From positions 128,112 through 192,111 of the forward strand of contig JAFEEF010000006.1 in NCBI GenBank assembly GCA_018241265.1: a DNA stretch of 64,000 nucleotides, written 5' to 3'. How positions within the stretch are numbered: position 1 is the first letter of the stretch; each line of letters opens with the position of its first letter. Positions 26,208 through 35,700 of this stretch are shown piece by piece. The position numbers and the translations under genes were made by a program. The notes beneath the pieces were generated by a model. That model made no database searches, was not told the DNA's origin, and saw only the letters and a program-made list of their open reading frames with translations. The stretch comes from Pseudomonadota bacterium. Lineage in GTDB: Bacteria; Pseudomonadota; Gammaproteobacteria; Burkholderiales; Burkholderiaceae_C.

Positions 26208-27727
26208 CGCGGCACGCCGGCGAGCGGCCAGGGATTGCCCGAGATGCCGTCGACGAGCCGGTAGCGACCGCCGGCCAGCACGTCCTCGAGCCGCCGCACC
26301 GAGTCCATGTGGCCGCCGAGCGCCTCGTAGTCCGCGCGCCGCATCGTGAACTCGATCGGCGACACGATCGCCGGCGTCGGCACCGAACCGAAGCTCGCCG
26401 CCGGCATGCGGCTCACGTCGACCATCACGGTGATCCCGCCGCCCGGCCATACATAGACCGGCGCGCCGCCGCAGGTGACGTTGACGAGCAGGTCCTTGAT
26501 CGAGCGCGTCAGGCGCACCGGGTTGTCGGTGACGCCGGCGCGCAGCGATCCGCCGGCGCCGGCGACGTACAGCACGGTGCAGAGCGAAGGCTCGCAGTTC
26601 TCGCCGATGCGCTCGACGACGCGCTGCACCGCATCCGGCATCGCCGCCGGCCGCGGTACGAGGTCGCCATCGAGCACGAACCACGCCGCGTCCTCGCCGG
26701 TCGTCGAAACCATCAGCATGCGCAGCCCGGGACGCGCATGGCGCGGATCCCAGGTCTCGATGATGGCCAGCGGATCGGTGATGTCGGTGCCGCCCCAGCC
26801 GCTGCCCGGGTTGGCGACCTGGAAGTAGCGTCCCGGCGTCGACTTGCGGCCGCGCAGCCGGATGCCGGTCGGCGCCATGTCGAGGAACTTGCCGGCCTGG
26901 TGCTCGGACAGCACGCCGGTGATGTGGTCGTCGATCACGACCACCTCGTCGACATGGCCGGCCCACTGCGGCGCGAAGATGCCTATCGTCGCCGAGCCGC
27001 AACCGACGCGCATGCGGCGCTCTTCGATGCCGTCGACGATCGGCGCCTGGCCGGCCTGCACCGTGACGGTCGCGCCGCCTTCGATCGCGAGCTCCACCGG
27101 TGCGCGGTTGCCGAGCGCGACCATCATGTCGCAGGCGACCTTGCCTTCGCGCTTCGAGCCGCCGGTCAGGTGGTGCACCCCGCCGAGCGCGAGGAACTGC
27201 GAGCCGTACTCCATCGTCGAGACATGGCCGACCGCTTCGCCCTGGTGGCGCACCGTGGCCTGCTCGGGGCCGAGCCAGCGGTCGGTGTCGATCTTCACCT
27301 TGAAGCTGCAGTAGCTGAAGATGCCTTCGGTGACGACCGTCACCATGTCGACGCCTTCGTGCTTCGAAGCCACGATGAACGGCGCCGGCTTGTAGTCCGG
27401 ATAGGTCGTGCCGGCGCCCAGGCCCGAGACGAACACCGGCGCGTCGTCCAGCAGTGCGCCGTTCCAGCCGTCCTTGGCCGCTTTCCATTCGACGAGTTCG
27501 GCGCCGGGCCGCTGCACGAGGTGCACGCTGTCGAGACGGCGCAGCTCCCCGTCGACATTGCCCCAGCGGTCGCAGGCGCCGAGCTTGCCGGTGCTGATCT
27601 GGCACAGCACCGGGCAGGCCTCGCAGCGCACCTTGTCGGCGGCCATGCGCTCGGGCGCGCGCGTGTGCTCGAGCACGACCGGGATCAGCGGCCGGCCGTC
27701 GGAGCGGGGATCGGGGGTGGTGGACAT
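26204..27727 (-). CDS. 6-hydroxynicotinate reductase-family protein
   Basis: 507-residue protein matching the family named after the 6-hydroxynicotinate reductase of Eubacterium barkeri, which reduces the pyridone ring to the tetrahydro-oxo form. An N-terminal cysteine cluster C35-x2-C38-x3-C42-x9-C52 (CEACPVLC...GACDRW) could hold an iron-sulfur cluster. Family stretches GTTYPDYKPAPFIVASKHEGVD, EGIFSYCSFKVKIDTDRW and GGDITDPL-like loops are present. The gene lies 5 bases after the molybdenum hydroxylase stop. The pairing hydroxylase then reductase mirrors the order of reactions in anaerobic nicotinate breakdown, but the actual substrate here is unproved. Confidence 0.8.
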   Translation of the reverse strand: MSTTPDPRSDGRPLIPVVLEHTRAPERMAADKVRCEACPVLCQISTGKLGACDRWGNVDGELRRLDSVHLVQRPGAELVEWKAAKDGWNGALLDDAPVFVSGLGAGTTYPDYKPAPFIVASKHEGVDMVTVVTEGIFSYCSFKVKIDTDRWLGPEQATVRHQGEAVGHVSTMEYGSQFLALGGVHHLTGGSKREGKVACDMMVALGNRAPVELAIEGGATVTVQAGQAPIVDGIEERRMRVGCGSATIGIFAPQWAGHVDEVVVIDDHITGVLSEHQAGKFLDMAPTGIRLRGRKSTPGRYFQVANPGSGWGGTDITDPLAIIETWDPRHARPGLRMLMVSTTGEDAAWFVLDGDLVPRPAAMPDAVQRVVERIGENCEPSLCTVLYVAGAGGSLRAGVTDNPVRLTRSIKDLLVNVTCGGAPVYVWPGGGITVMVDVSRMPAASFGSVPTPAIVSPIEFTMRRADYEALGGHMDSVRRLEDVLAGGRYRLVDGISGNPWPLAGVPR

Positions 27728-27732
27728 GCGGT

Positions 27733-30567
27733 CTATCGATGCGCCGCCGCGGCCCGCAAGATCGCCTCGCGCAGCCGGCTCGGCGTCACCGGCACGCGGT
27801 CCATGCGCACGCCGACCGCGGCGTGGATCGCGTTCAGGATCGCCGGCGCGGTCGCCACCAGCGCCGGCTCGCCGACGCCCTTGGCGCCCCACGGGCCGAG
27901 CGGCTCGGCGTCTTCGACGAGATGCACGGTGATCGGCGGCACGTCGCCGACCGTCGGGATCAGGTAGTCGTGCAGGTTGTCGGTGCGGCCGTTGACGTAT
28001 TCCTCCATCAGCGCCAGGCCGATGCCCTGCGCGATGCCGCCATGGATCTGCCCTTCGACCAGGGTCGGATTGATCGCGCGGCCGACGTCGTGTGCGGCGT
28101 GGATGTGCAACAGCCGGACGGTAGCGAGCTCGACGTCGACCTCGACTTCGGCGATCTGCGCCGCAAAGCCGTAGGTCGCGTACGGCACGCCCTGGCCGTC
28201 GGCATCGAGCGGCACCGTCGGCGGGTCGAAGTGGCCTTCGCCGCTGAACACGTCGCCCTGCGCATCGCGCGGCAGCGCCGCGAGATCGACGCGACGGTCG
28301 CCGGCGACGAGCCGGGTGCCGTCGAGACGCAGCAGGACGGTGTCGTCCGCGCCCAGGAGGTCGATCAACTGCCGCCGCAGCGCCAGCCCGGCGCGCCGCG
28401 CCGCATTGCCCGACACGAAGGTCTGGCGCGACGCCGACGACTTGCCGGCGTCTAGCGTCAGGTCGGTATCGCCCATCACCTGGACCACCGACGACAGCGG
28501 CAGCCCGACCGCATCGGCGAACATCTGCGGCATGATCGTCGCGGTGCCCTGGCCGATCTCCTGTGCGCCGTTGGCCAGGAAGAGGTACGCGCCGCGCGCC
28601 GCATCGATGCGCAGGCTGCCGCGCATCGTCGAAGGATTCGCGATCACGGTGTTGCCGATGCCGTACCACATGCAGGCGATGCCGGCGCCGCGCCTCGTCG
28701 CACCGTTGGTCGCATTGCGCGTCGCGTTGTGATGGTCGGCGGCCGCGCGCGCCGCTTGCCAGGCCGGCCGCAACGCCTCCAGACAGGCTTGCAGCCCGGC
28801 GCTCGCCGCGAGCACCTGGCCGGTACACGTCGCATCGCCGGCGCGCAGCGCGTTGCGATGGCGGAACTCGAGCGCATCGATGCCGCAGCGCTCGGCCAGC
28901 TCGTCGATCAGCCGCTCGCCGAGCAGCGCCGCCTGCGGCACGCCGAAGCCGCGGAACGCGCCGGCGACGCTGTTGTGCGTCAGCACCGCGCGCGTCAGCG
29001 CACGCACGTGCGGCACGCGGTACGGGCCGCTCGCGTGGATGGGCACGCGGTTCGCGACCGTCGGTCCCCATGACGAATAGGCGCCGGTGTTGAAGTCGCC
29101 GCGGAAGTCGTAGGCACCGAGCCGCCCCTGTGCGTCGCAAGTCAAGGTCGCGCCCATGCGCGCCGGATGGCGCTTCGTCGTCGAGCGCATCGACTCCGGC
29201 CGCTCGTAGACCAGGCGCACCGGACGCTTCAGCTTCATCGCCGCGACCGCGAGCAGCGGCTGCACCGACAGGTCGAGCTTGCCGCCGAAGCCGCCGCCGA
29301 TCGCCGACGGCACGATGTGGACCTGCTCCGGGGCGAGGTCGAGCACGTGCGCGACCTCGTCGCGATCCATGTACGGCGTCTGCGTGCAGGCGACGATGCG
29401 CACGCGCGGCCGGTCGCCTTCGTCCAGCCATTCGGCATGGCCGGCCTCGGGCTCGATGTAGGCGTGCTCGACGTAGGCGGTCTCGAAGGTCGCGCTCGCG
29501 CGGATGCCGTGGGCATCGGCCAGCGCCGCATCGACATCGCCGTGCACGACGCGCCCGCGGCACAGCACGTTGTCGGGACAGGCGTCCTGCAGCAGCACGC
29601 CGGCCTGCGCCGCGTCGAGCGCGCCGTCGATGTCGCCGTAGGCGCGCAAGACGTCGTAGCCGATCGGCAGGTCGGCATCGGGGATCGCCGCGAGCACCGC
29701 GGCATCACCGACCAGCGCGATCACCGCCTCGCCGGCGAAGCGCACGCGCGCGTCGGCGAGCACCGGCTGGTCGCGCAGCGGCGCGAAGATCGCGAACGCG
29801 TTGTGCGGCACGTCGGCCGCGGTGACGACGTCGACGACGCCGGGCCAGCGTGCCTTGAACGCATCGAGGTCGCCGAGCGTGAAGCGCGCATGCGCATGCG
29901 GCGAGCGGATCACGCGCATCGCGAGCGTGCCGGCGATGCCGGCGTCGGGCCAGCGATCGGCGCCGAAGCGCTCCAGGCCGCGCACCTTGTCGGGCCCATC
30001 CAGCCGCGCGACCCGCGCGCCCACCGCCGCACCGGCCGATGGCGAAGCCGGCAGCGGTGCTTCGACATCGGCCGCGGCGCTCAAGACCGCCTCGACGATC
30101 TTGCGGTAGCCGGTACAGCGGCACAGCACGCCGCCGAGCGCATCCGATACCTCGGCTTCGGTCGGATGCGGATGGGCGCGCAACAGCGACTCGGCGCTCA
30201 TCAGCATGCCCGGCGTGCAGATGCCGCACTGCGCGGCGCCATGTGCGATGAACGCACGCTGCAGGCGCGACAGGCTGCCGTCGGGTCCGGCCAGGCCTTC
30301 GACCGTCGTGACCGCATGGCCGTCGCACTGGCCGAGCGGCACGATGCAGGCGCAGACCTGCGCGTCGTCGAGCAGCACGGTGCAGGCGCCGCAATCGCCG
30401 GCGTGGCAACCGATCTTCGTGCCGGTCAGGCCGAGTTCGTCGCGCAGCACGTCGGCGAGGCGCTCGCCCGGATCGGAGGCGAGCTCGCACGGCCGTCCGT
30501 TGATGCGCACGTCGATGACGCGCAACGGGCGCTCGGCGAGCGGCAGGTTCGGGTCGCGGCGGTTCAT
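27733..30567 (-). CDS. Fused [2Fe-2S]/molybdopterin hydroxylase, xanthine dehydrogenase family
   Basis: 944-residue fusion. Residues 15-165 form the iron-sulfur subunit, with a plant-type cluster (C54, C59, C62, C74) and a second cluster (C114, C117, C149, C151 in QCGICTPG and CRCTGY). Residues ~185-940 form the molybdopterin subunit, with GGGFGGK, AGAFRGFGVPQ and QEIGQGTATI. The catalytic base is E900 in AKGVGEPAL. Such enzymes insert water-derived oxygen at electron-poor carbons of N-heterocycles. The ATG at 30567 overlaps the FAD-subunit stop. The open frame continues upstream through the FAD gene, but only in a different frame from it. Confidence 0.93.
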   Translation of the reverse strand: MNRRDPNLPLAERPLRVIDVRINGRPCELASDPGERLADVLRDELGLTGTKIGCHAGDCGACTVLLDDAQVCACIVPLGQCDGHAVTTVEGLAGPDGSLSRLQRAFIAHGAAQCGICTPGMLMSAESLLRAHPHPTEAEVSDALGGVLCRCTGYRKIVEAVLSAAADVEAPLPASPSAGAAVGARVARLDGPDKVRGLERFGADRWPDAGIAGTLAMRVIRSPHAHARFTLGDLDAFKARWPGVVDVVTAADVPHNAFAIFAPLRDQPVLADARVRFAGEAVIALVGDAAVLAAIPDADLPIGYDVLRAYGDIDGALDAAQAGVLLQDACPDNVLCRGRVVHGDVDAALADAHGIRASATFETAYVEHAYIEPEAGHAEWLDEGDRPRVRIVACTQTPYMDRDEVAHVLDLAPEQVHIVPSAIGGGFGGKLDLSVQPLLAVAAMKLKRPVRLVYERPESMRSTTKRHPARMGATLTCDAQGRLGAYDFRGDFNTGAYSSWGPTVANRVPIHASGPYRVPHVRALTRAVLTHNSVAGAFRGFGVPQAALLGERLIDELAERCGIDALEFRHRNALRAGDATCTGQVLAASAGLQACLEALRPAWQAARAAADHHNATRNATNGATRRGAGIACMWYGIGNTVIANPSTMRGSLRIDAARGAYLFLANGAQEIGQGTATIMPQMFADAVGLPLSSVVQVMGDTDLTLDAGKSSASRQTFVSGNAARRAGLALRRQLIDLLGADDTVLLRLDGTRLVAGDRRVDLAALPRDAQGDVFSGEGHFDPPTVPLDADGQGVPYATYGFAAQIAEVEVDVELATVRLLHIHAAHDVGRAINPTLVEGQIHGGIAQGIGLALMEEYVNGRTDNLHDYLIPTVGDVPPITVHLVEDAEPLGPWGAKGVGEPALVATAPAILNAIHAAVGVRMDRVPVTPSRLREAILRAAAAHR

Positions 30568-31439
30568 GACGCGAGCGCCGCGAAGGCGCGCCGCAGCAAC
30601 GTCGCGGTCGCGTCGCGCCGGTAGGCGCCGCTGCCGCGCAGGTCGTCGATCGGCATCAGCGTCGCGACGTCGTCGGGCAGGACCTCGACCTCGTCGAGGC
30701 GCCGGCCGGCGATGCGCCGTTCGAGCGACGTCAGGCGCATCGCACGCGCCGAGCAACTGCCGACCGCGACGCCCGCCTGCACGATGCGCGCGTCGGCATC
30801 GAGATCGACCGCGAGCGCGACCATCGTCACCGAGATCACCAGATAGCGGCGGCCGCCGAGCTTCTGGAAGTGCGAGCGCGACGCCGCGCCGCGCCGCGCC
30901 GGCACGTGCAGGCCGAGCACGATCTCGCCCGGCGCGAGCGCGGTGCGACGGCTGCCGAGCACGAATCCGGCGACCGGCAGGCGGCGCTCGCCGGTCGCGC
31001 TGCCGAGCACGACGTCGGCATCGAGCGCGAGCCACACCGGCGTGCCGTCGGCCGCCGGCGACGCGTTGCAGAGGTTGCCCGCCAGCGTGCCGCGGTTCTG
31101 GATCTGCACGCCGCCGATTTCGCGCGCCGCGCGCTTCAGTGCGTCGAACACGGGCGGCAGGTCGGCGTCGAGCACGTCGGTCCAGGTCGTCGTCGCGCCG
31201 AACCAGTGGCCGCGGTCGTCGCGCCGGATGCCGCGCAGCGCCGCGATGCCGGTGAGGTCGAGCAGCGGCGCCGCCACCGGCTTGCCGACGTGTGCCGGAT
31301 AGACATCGGTGCCGCCGGCCAGCAGTTGCCACGGGCCGCGGTCGAGCAACCGCAGCGCCGCATCCAGCGATGCGGGCCGCTCGTAGCGTGCGGGGAATGC
31401 TGCCGCCAAGCCGAAGTCCCTTTGCAAGCACTGCGCCAT
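30564..31439 (-). CDS. FAD-binding subunit of the molybdenum hydroxylase (CoxM type)
   Basis: 291-residue FAD-domain protein of the xanthine dehydrogenase/CoxM family. The FAD-binding motifs are LLAGGTDVYPAH (41-50 region) and IQNRGTLAGNLCNASPAADG, and the C-terminal CO_deh_flav_C region follows. It passes electrons from the iron-sulfur clusters of the fused subunit to an acceptor. It is the first gene of the operon, about 85 bases downstream of the palindrome shared with the TetR gene, and overlaps the next gene by ATGA. Confidence 0.93.
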   Translation of the reverse strand: MAQCLQRDFGLAAAFPARYERPASLDAALRLLDRGPWQLLAGGTDVYPAHVGKPVAAPLLDLTGIAALRGIRRDDRGHWFGATTTWTDVLDADLPPVFDALKRAAREIGGVQIQNRGTLAGNLCNASPAADGTPVWLALDADVVLGSATGERRLPVAGFVLGSRRTALAPGEIVLGLHVPARRGAASRSHFQKLGGRRYLVISVTMVALAVDLDADARIVQAGVAVGSCSARAMRLTSLERRIAGRRLDEVEVLPDDVATLMPIDDLRGSGAYRRDATATLLRRAFAALAS

Positions 31440-31521
31440 GCCGGTGCGCGATCCGTCGATATCGGCCGATGAGGGCGGAGATGCACCGCCCTCTGCTCCA
31501 TCGAACGTGCGCTACCGATGT

Positions 31522-31539
31522 ATGAAGTGTTTACTTCAT
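31522..31539. promoter_or_regulatory. Likely TetR operator (perfect palindrome)
   Basis: ATGAAGT and ACTTCAT form a perfect 7-base inverted repeat around the spacer GTTT, standing out as AT-rich in a GC-rich region. It sits between the divergent operon and the TetR gene, just downstream of the proposed minus-strand promoter, where a bound repressor would block transcription. Binding by the neighbouring regulator is inference. Confidence 0.6.
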
Positions 31540-31548
31540 TCTCGGGTC

Positions 31549-31576
31549 AATCTAGCATGCGCGGCGCGGTTTGCAA
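31549..31576 (-). promoter_or_regulatory. Candidate sigma-70 promoter of the catabolic operon
   Basis: On the minus strand TTGCAA (31576-31571) and TAGATT (31554-31549) are separated by 16 bases, each matching four of six consensus positions. The palindromic operator follows about 10 bases downstream of the -10 element. No other promoter-like pair was seen ahead of the FAD-subunit gene. Confidence 0.4.
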
Positions 31577-31648
31577 AGAGCGTGCCGGTGCGGATGGACG
31601 ATGATCGGCGGACCGCCGAACGCCGTACTCGAAATCATCACGCCCGCC

Positions 31649-32269
31649 ATGCCCGCCCGCCGCGATCCCGAACTGACCCGCGCGCGCATCCTGCGCGCCG
31701 CGCGCAACGAGTTCATGCGGCACGGCTACAGCGGCGCCCGCATCGAGCGCATCTCGCGCGCCGGCCGGTCGAGCGACCGGATGATCTACTACTACTTCGG
31801 CAGCAAGGAGGCGCTCTACATCGAGGTGCTCGAGTCGGTCTACGTCGAACTCGGCGCAGCCGAGGCGGCGCTGGCGCTCGACCTCGCCGATCCCGAAGCG
31901 GCGCTGGTCCGGCTCGTCGAATTCACCTGGGGCTACTACGTCGCGCATCCGGAGTTCGTCGCGCTGCTGGCCAACGAGAACCTGCTGCGCGGCAAGCACA
32001 TCACGAAGTCGGTCAAGGTCAAGCAGCTGTCGCGGCCGGTGCTCGACATCCTCGAGCGCATCCTCGCCGTCGGCATGGAGCGCGGCGTGTTCCGCGCCGA
32101 TCTGGATGTGCGCAACGTCTACCTGACGATGGCCGCGCTCGGCTACTTCTACCTCTCCAACCGCTACACGCTGTCGTCGTTCCTCGGCATCGACCTGCTG
32201 CAGCCGGAGGCGCGGCGGCGCTGGCTGGCGGAGGTCACGCGCGTGGTGCGGGCGGCGGTGCGGGCTTGA
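31649..32269 (+). CDS. TetR-family transcriptional regulator
   Basis: 206-residue regulator. The N-terminal helix-turn-helix is classical (DPELTRARILRAARNEF, GARIERISRAGRSSDRMIYYYFGSKEALYIEVL). The C-terminal domain (about 65-200) resembles the TetR_C group that binds small ligands. The ATG at 31649 starts just before the HTH; upstream in-frame ATGs at 31571 and 31601 exist but add residues unrelated to the family. It is divergent from the molybdenum-hydroxylase operon and is the obvious candidate repressor acting at the palindrome in between. Confidence 0.92.
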   Translation: MPARRDPELTRARILRAARNEFMRHGYSGARIERISRAGRSSDRMIYYYFGSKEALYIEVLESVYVELGAAEAALALDLADPEAALVRLVEFTWGYYVAHPEFVALLANENLLRGKHITKSVKVKQLSRPVLDILERILAVGMERGVFRADLDVRNVYLTMAALGYFYLSNRYTLSSFLGIDLLQPEARRRWLAEVTRVVRAAVRA

Positions 32270-32306
32270 CTGATCCGGCTGGCCGATTTCGCGACGATGC
32301 CCGCGC

Positions 32307-32729
32307 TCACGGATTCCAGCACGACGACTGCGGCGTGCCGCTCGCATCGGCAGCCGTCTTGTTGTTGGTCTGATCGATCGACAGCGTGCGGCAGGTCGTG
32401 TCGTCGAGCTGCGAGAGGATCGCGGTCGCGGTCAGCGTGTAATGCGTCGCGTCGCGGTTGCTGAACGCGATCGTGTAGTAGCCCTGTGGTGAAGTCTGCG
32501 GAATCTGCAGTGCGGTGCAGGGCTGATCGGCTGCGTACGAATAGTTCTGCGCATAGCAGCGCTCGATGATCGCCTGGTCTTGCGCCAGCGTCGCCATCGC
32601 ATCGCTGCGGTGCGAGTGCAGCACGTGGCTCGTGTAGCTCGGCAACGCCACGGCGACCAGCACCGCGACGATCGCGAGGGCGACCATCAACTCGATCAGC
32701 GTGAAGCCGCGCTGCGGCCGCTGCGCCAT
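32307..32729 (-). CDS. pilE: Type IV pilin PilE-like
   Basis: 140-residue prepilin with a short basic leader MAQRPQRG cleaved before FTLIELMVALAIVAVL; the E5 of the mature protein is present. Four Cys residues occur in the globular part (ERCYAQ, QPCTAL, DDTTCRT, QSSCWNP), and the last two could form the C-terminal disulfide loop. The ATG at 32729 is two bases after the pilY1 stop; a GTG two codons upstream is an alternative. It closes the minor-pilin operon, as in other betaproteobacteria. Confidence 0.9.
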   Translation of the reverse strand: MAQRPQRGFTLIELMVALAIVAVLVAVALPSYTSHVLHSHRSDAMATLAQDQAIIERCYAQNYSYAADQPCTALQIPQTSPQGYYTIAFSNRDATHYTLTATAILSQLDDTTCRTLSIDQTNNKTAADASGTPQSSCWNP

Positions 32730-32731
32730 CG

Positions 32732-35700
32732 TCACTGGATCTGCCACCACGACGCGGTGCGCGGGTTGTTGTTCGGATTGATGATCGTCGCCTGCTGCCC
32801 GGTCGACAGCGTGATGCTCTTGACCATCTGGCCGGCCGTGTTCGGCCCGCGGATCGCCGGCGCGCTGGCGTAGCCGCTGGACCGCATCGAGCCGGCGCCT
32901 ATGCCGACCGGCACGCGGCCGAGGTAGAGGTCGTTCGCGTCGATCGCGAGGTTGCCGTTGACGTCGAGCTGCGGCAGCGCGAAGGCGCCGCCGTTGGCGT
33001 AGGTCAGCTCGAGCAGCATCGCGGTCGGCGCGGCCCCGCAGCCGGACGCCGGGGGTTGGTTCAAGGTCGTCAGGAACGTGCCGTTCAACAGCTGCGGATC
33101 GGTCGTCACGCGCTGCCCACCGACCGGCAGGTCGGCATACCAGCCGACCTGGGTTCCGAAATTCACCGTCGCATTGGTATCGGTCAGGATGTCCTGCGGC
33201 AGACCCGACGTCGCGGCGCTGACGAGCGTGAGCGTCTGCTGCTGCAGGTTCGTGCGCGTGAAGACCTGCGCCGCGCCGGGCTGGTCCCAGATGCCGTAGA
33301 CGGTCTGCGTCTGATGGCTCAGCAGGTCGTTGGGAGCGAGCAGCTGGCCGGTGCCGAACATCACGAAGAGGCCCTGCTGGCGCGGATAGTTCGGGTTCAG
33401 CGTGACGACCGGCGCGGTCGTGATCGGTTGCGGATTGCCGCCGACGTCGCGTGCCTTGAAGAGCAGCCGCGGGTGCCAGTTGGACGGCGTCGTGTCGGAC
33501 ACGTCGACCGCCCACAGGTTGCCCTGCAGGTCGCCGGCATAGACCTGGGTGATCGGCTGGCCCTGCAGGCCGTGGGCCTGGCCGATCGCGACCGTCGACA
33601 GTCCTTCGGGCGCACCCGCCGAGCAGGCGTCGGCGACGCTGGCGCACAGATCGATCTTCGTCAGCAACGCACCGGTCTGCGGATCGACCGCGTACAGGAT
33701 CGCGTGGTTGCCCGGGCTGCTGTAGCCGTTGCCGAAGAAGACCGCGTAGCCGGGCGGCGCCGCGACAGGCGCGAGCTGCGGCACGCTGTACGACAGGCCC
33801 ATGTCGGCATCGGCGTACTCCCACAGCACGGCGGACGCGAGCGCGGATTCGGTCGTCAGGTTCTGCGGCGCCGTCACGTCGAGCGCATAGATGCTGCGCG
33901 CGCCGCCGCCGGCGCCGCCGACCACCAGCGTATGCCACGACCCGTCGGCGAACTGCACGTCGCCCGATTGCGGCGGCCCGTCGACGAAGAACTGGTGGTG
34001 CTGGTTGTAGGTCAGCGCCGTCAGGTTCGCGAGGTTCGCAAAGACGCCGTTCGGCACGAACGCGAAACGCTCGTCGCCGCTGGCGGCATCGAAGGCGTGC
34101 AGCATGCCGTCGTTGGCGCCGACGTAGAGCATCGCCGGCCGGCTCGCCTGGGCGGCCTGGAACGCGAAGTAGCTCGGGTCGAACGACGGCCCTTGCGGCG
34201 TCCCGACGTAAAGCGGCTGGCTGTCGACGATGTCGCCGAGCACGTGCGAGCGGTTGCGGAACGCGCCGCCGTTGCGCAACTCGCCGCTCGCAGCGCCGCG
34301 CAGGTAGGCGAGGCGGCTCGAACCCTGCGTGTCGGCGGGCTGCAGCGCGGCCTGCTGCGCGGCGCTGATCGCCCCGGCCGGACCGCCCGCCGCCCATTCG
34401 AACGGGACGCCGCGGGCGCCGCCGGGGACGTCGGGGTTCCAGGTCGCGATCAGCCGCGTCGCCTGGCGCGCCTGCGCGTCGAGCTGGTCGCGCGCCGACC
34501 AGAGCGCCGCGCCGGTCGGCTGGCCGGTGGTCGGATCGAGGTTGCGCGCCACCACGTCGCCGGTCCAGTCCTGGTACGGCGTGTCGCTGGCGGTGTAGCT
34601 CGCCTGGTAGGCGACGCTGCCGGCCTGCAGGCGCGTCGCGCTGACGGCCGCCGCGGTCGTGGTCTGCGTGCCGTTCTGCGCCGAGACGAGCACGGTGTTC
34701 AGCGCGTCGACCAGCGCCGTCGAGCTGCTCACCGGGTAGTAGCTGCCGGTGCCGCCGGCCATCGCCATCGCGCGCAAGGCCGCGACCGCGCCGGGGTTCG
34801 CGGTGGCGTCGACGCCGGCGCCGATGCCGACGACGTAGGTCTGGATGCCGGCCGTCTTCAGCGCCTGCAGCGCGGTGATCGTGTCCGCGAGCGCCTGGTC
34901 GTTCGTGCTCGCCAGCGACCCGTCGCCGTTGAAGCTCGCCGTCACGCCGTAGCCCTGCGCGGCGGCGCTGCCGAGCGGCGGCCAGATCTTGCCGGCGAGG
35001 TCTTGCGTCGGCAGCCCGTCGGAGACGAGCACCACGACTTGCGGCTGCGGACACGCGCCATCGGCCGGGGCCGACAGGCCCGCCAGGTAGCTCTGCGCGC
35101 TCGTCAGCAGTCCGGCGACCGGCGACTGCAGCGCCGCGGCCTTGATCTCGGTCGTCGTCGCGTCGTTGGTCTCGGGCTGCAGGAAAGGCGTGAACGCTGC
35201 CGTCGCGGTCGTCACGGCGCTCGCGCTCGGGCTCGCACCGAGCGCCGTCATCGGCACGAGGACGCTCGCGCCGGTGGCCGACTGCGTGCCGGCGTAGCCA
35301 TAGCCGCGCTCGACGTACATGATCTGCGGCGCATACGGCACGTAGCCGGCATTCGTCGAGCGCACCATGCGATTCGAATCGGGCACGCTGGACGGATAGG
35401 AGATGACGACGCCGTTGGCGTTGTAGTCGGCGAGCTGATAGGTGGAACTGGGCGGATAAGGCGTCGGCGGGCTCGGCACGCCGTAGTCGACGAACACCGC
35501 CGGCAGGCTGCGGCCGTACAGCACGTCGTTGATCGAAGGATCGTCGCTCGCGGCGCCGATCTGCATGTAGGCGCTCGCCGCGAGCGTCGACGGATCGTAG
35601 AGGCCGGCATTCGCGATCGCCGTGCAATTGGCGAGCACCGTCGTCGAGGCCGTCGTGTAGCCGCGGCACGGGTTGGCGACATAGCGCTGCTGCGGATCCG

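Noticed and set aside
27733-31431. One open frame of 1232 codons suggesting a FAD-FeS-Mo triple fusion
   Set aside because: Upstream of 30567 this frame gives Arg/Ala-rich sequence without family features; the real FAD subunit is in another frame (30564-31439).
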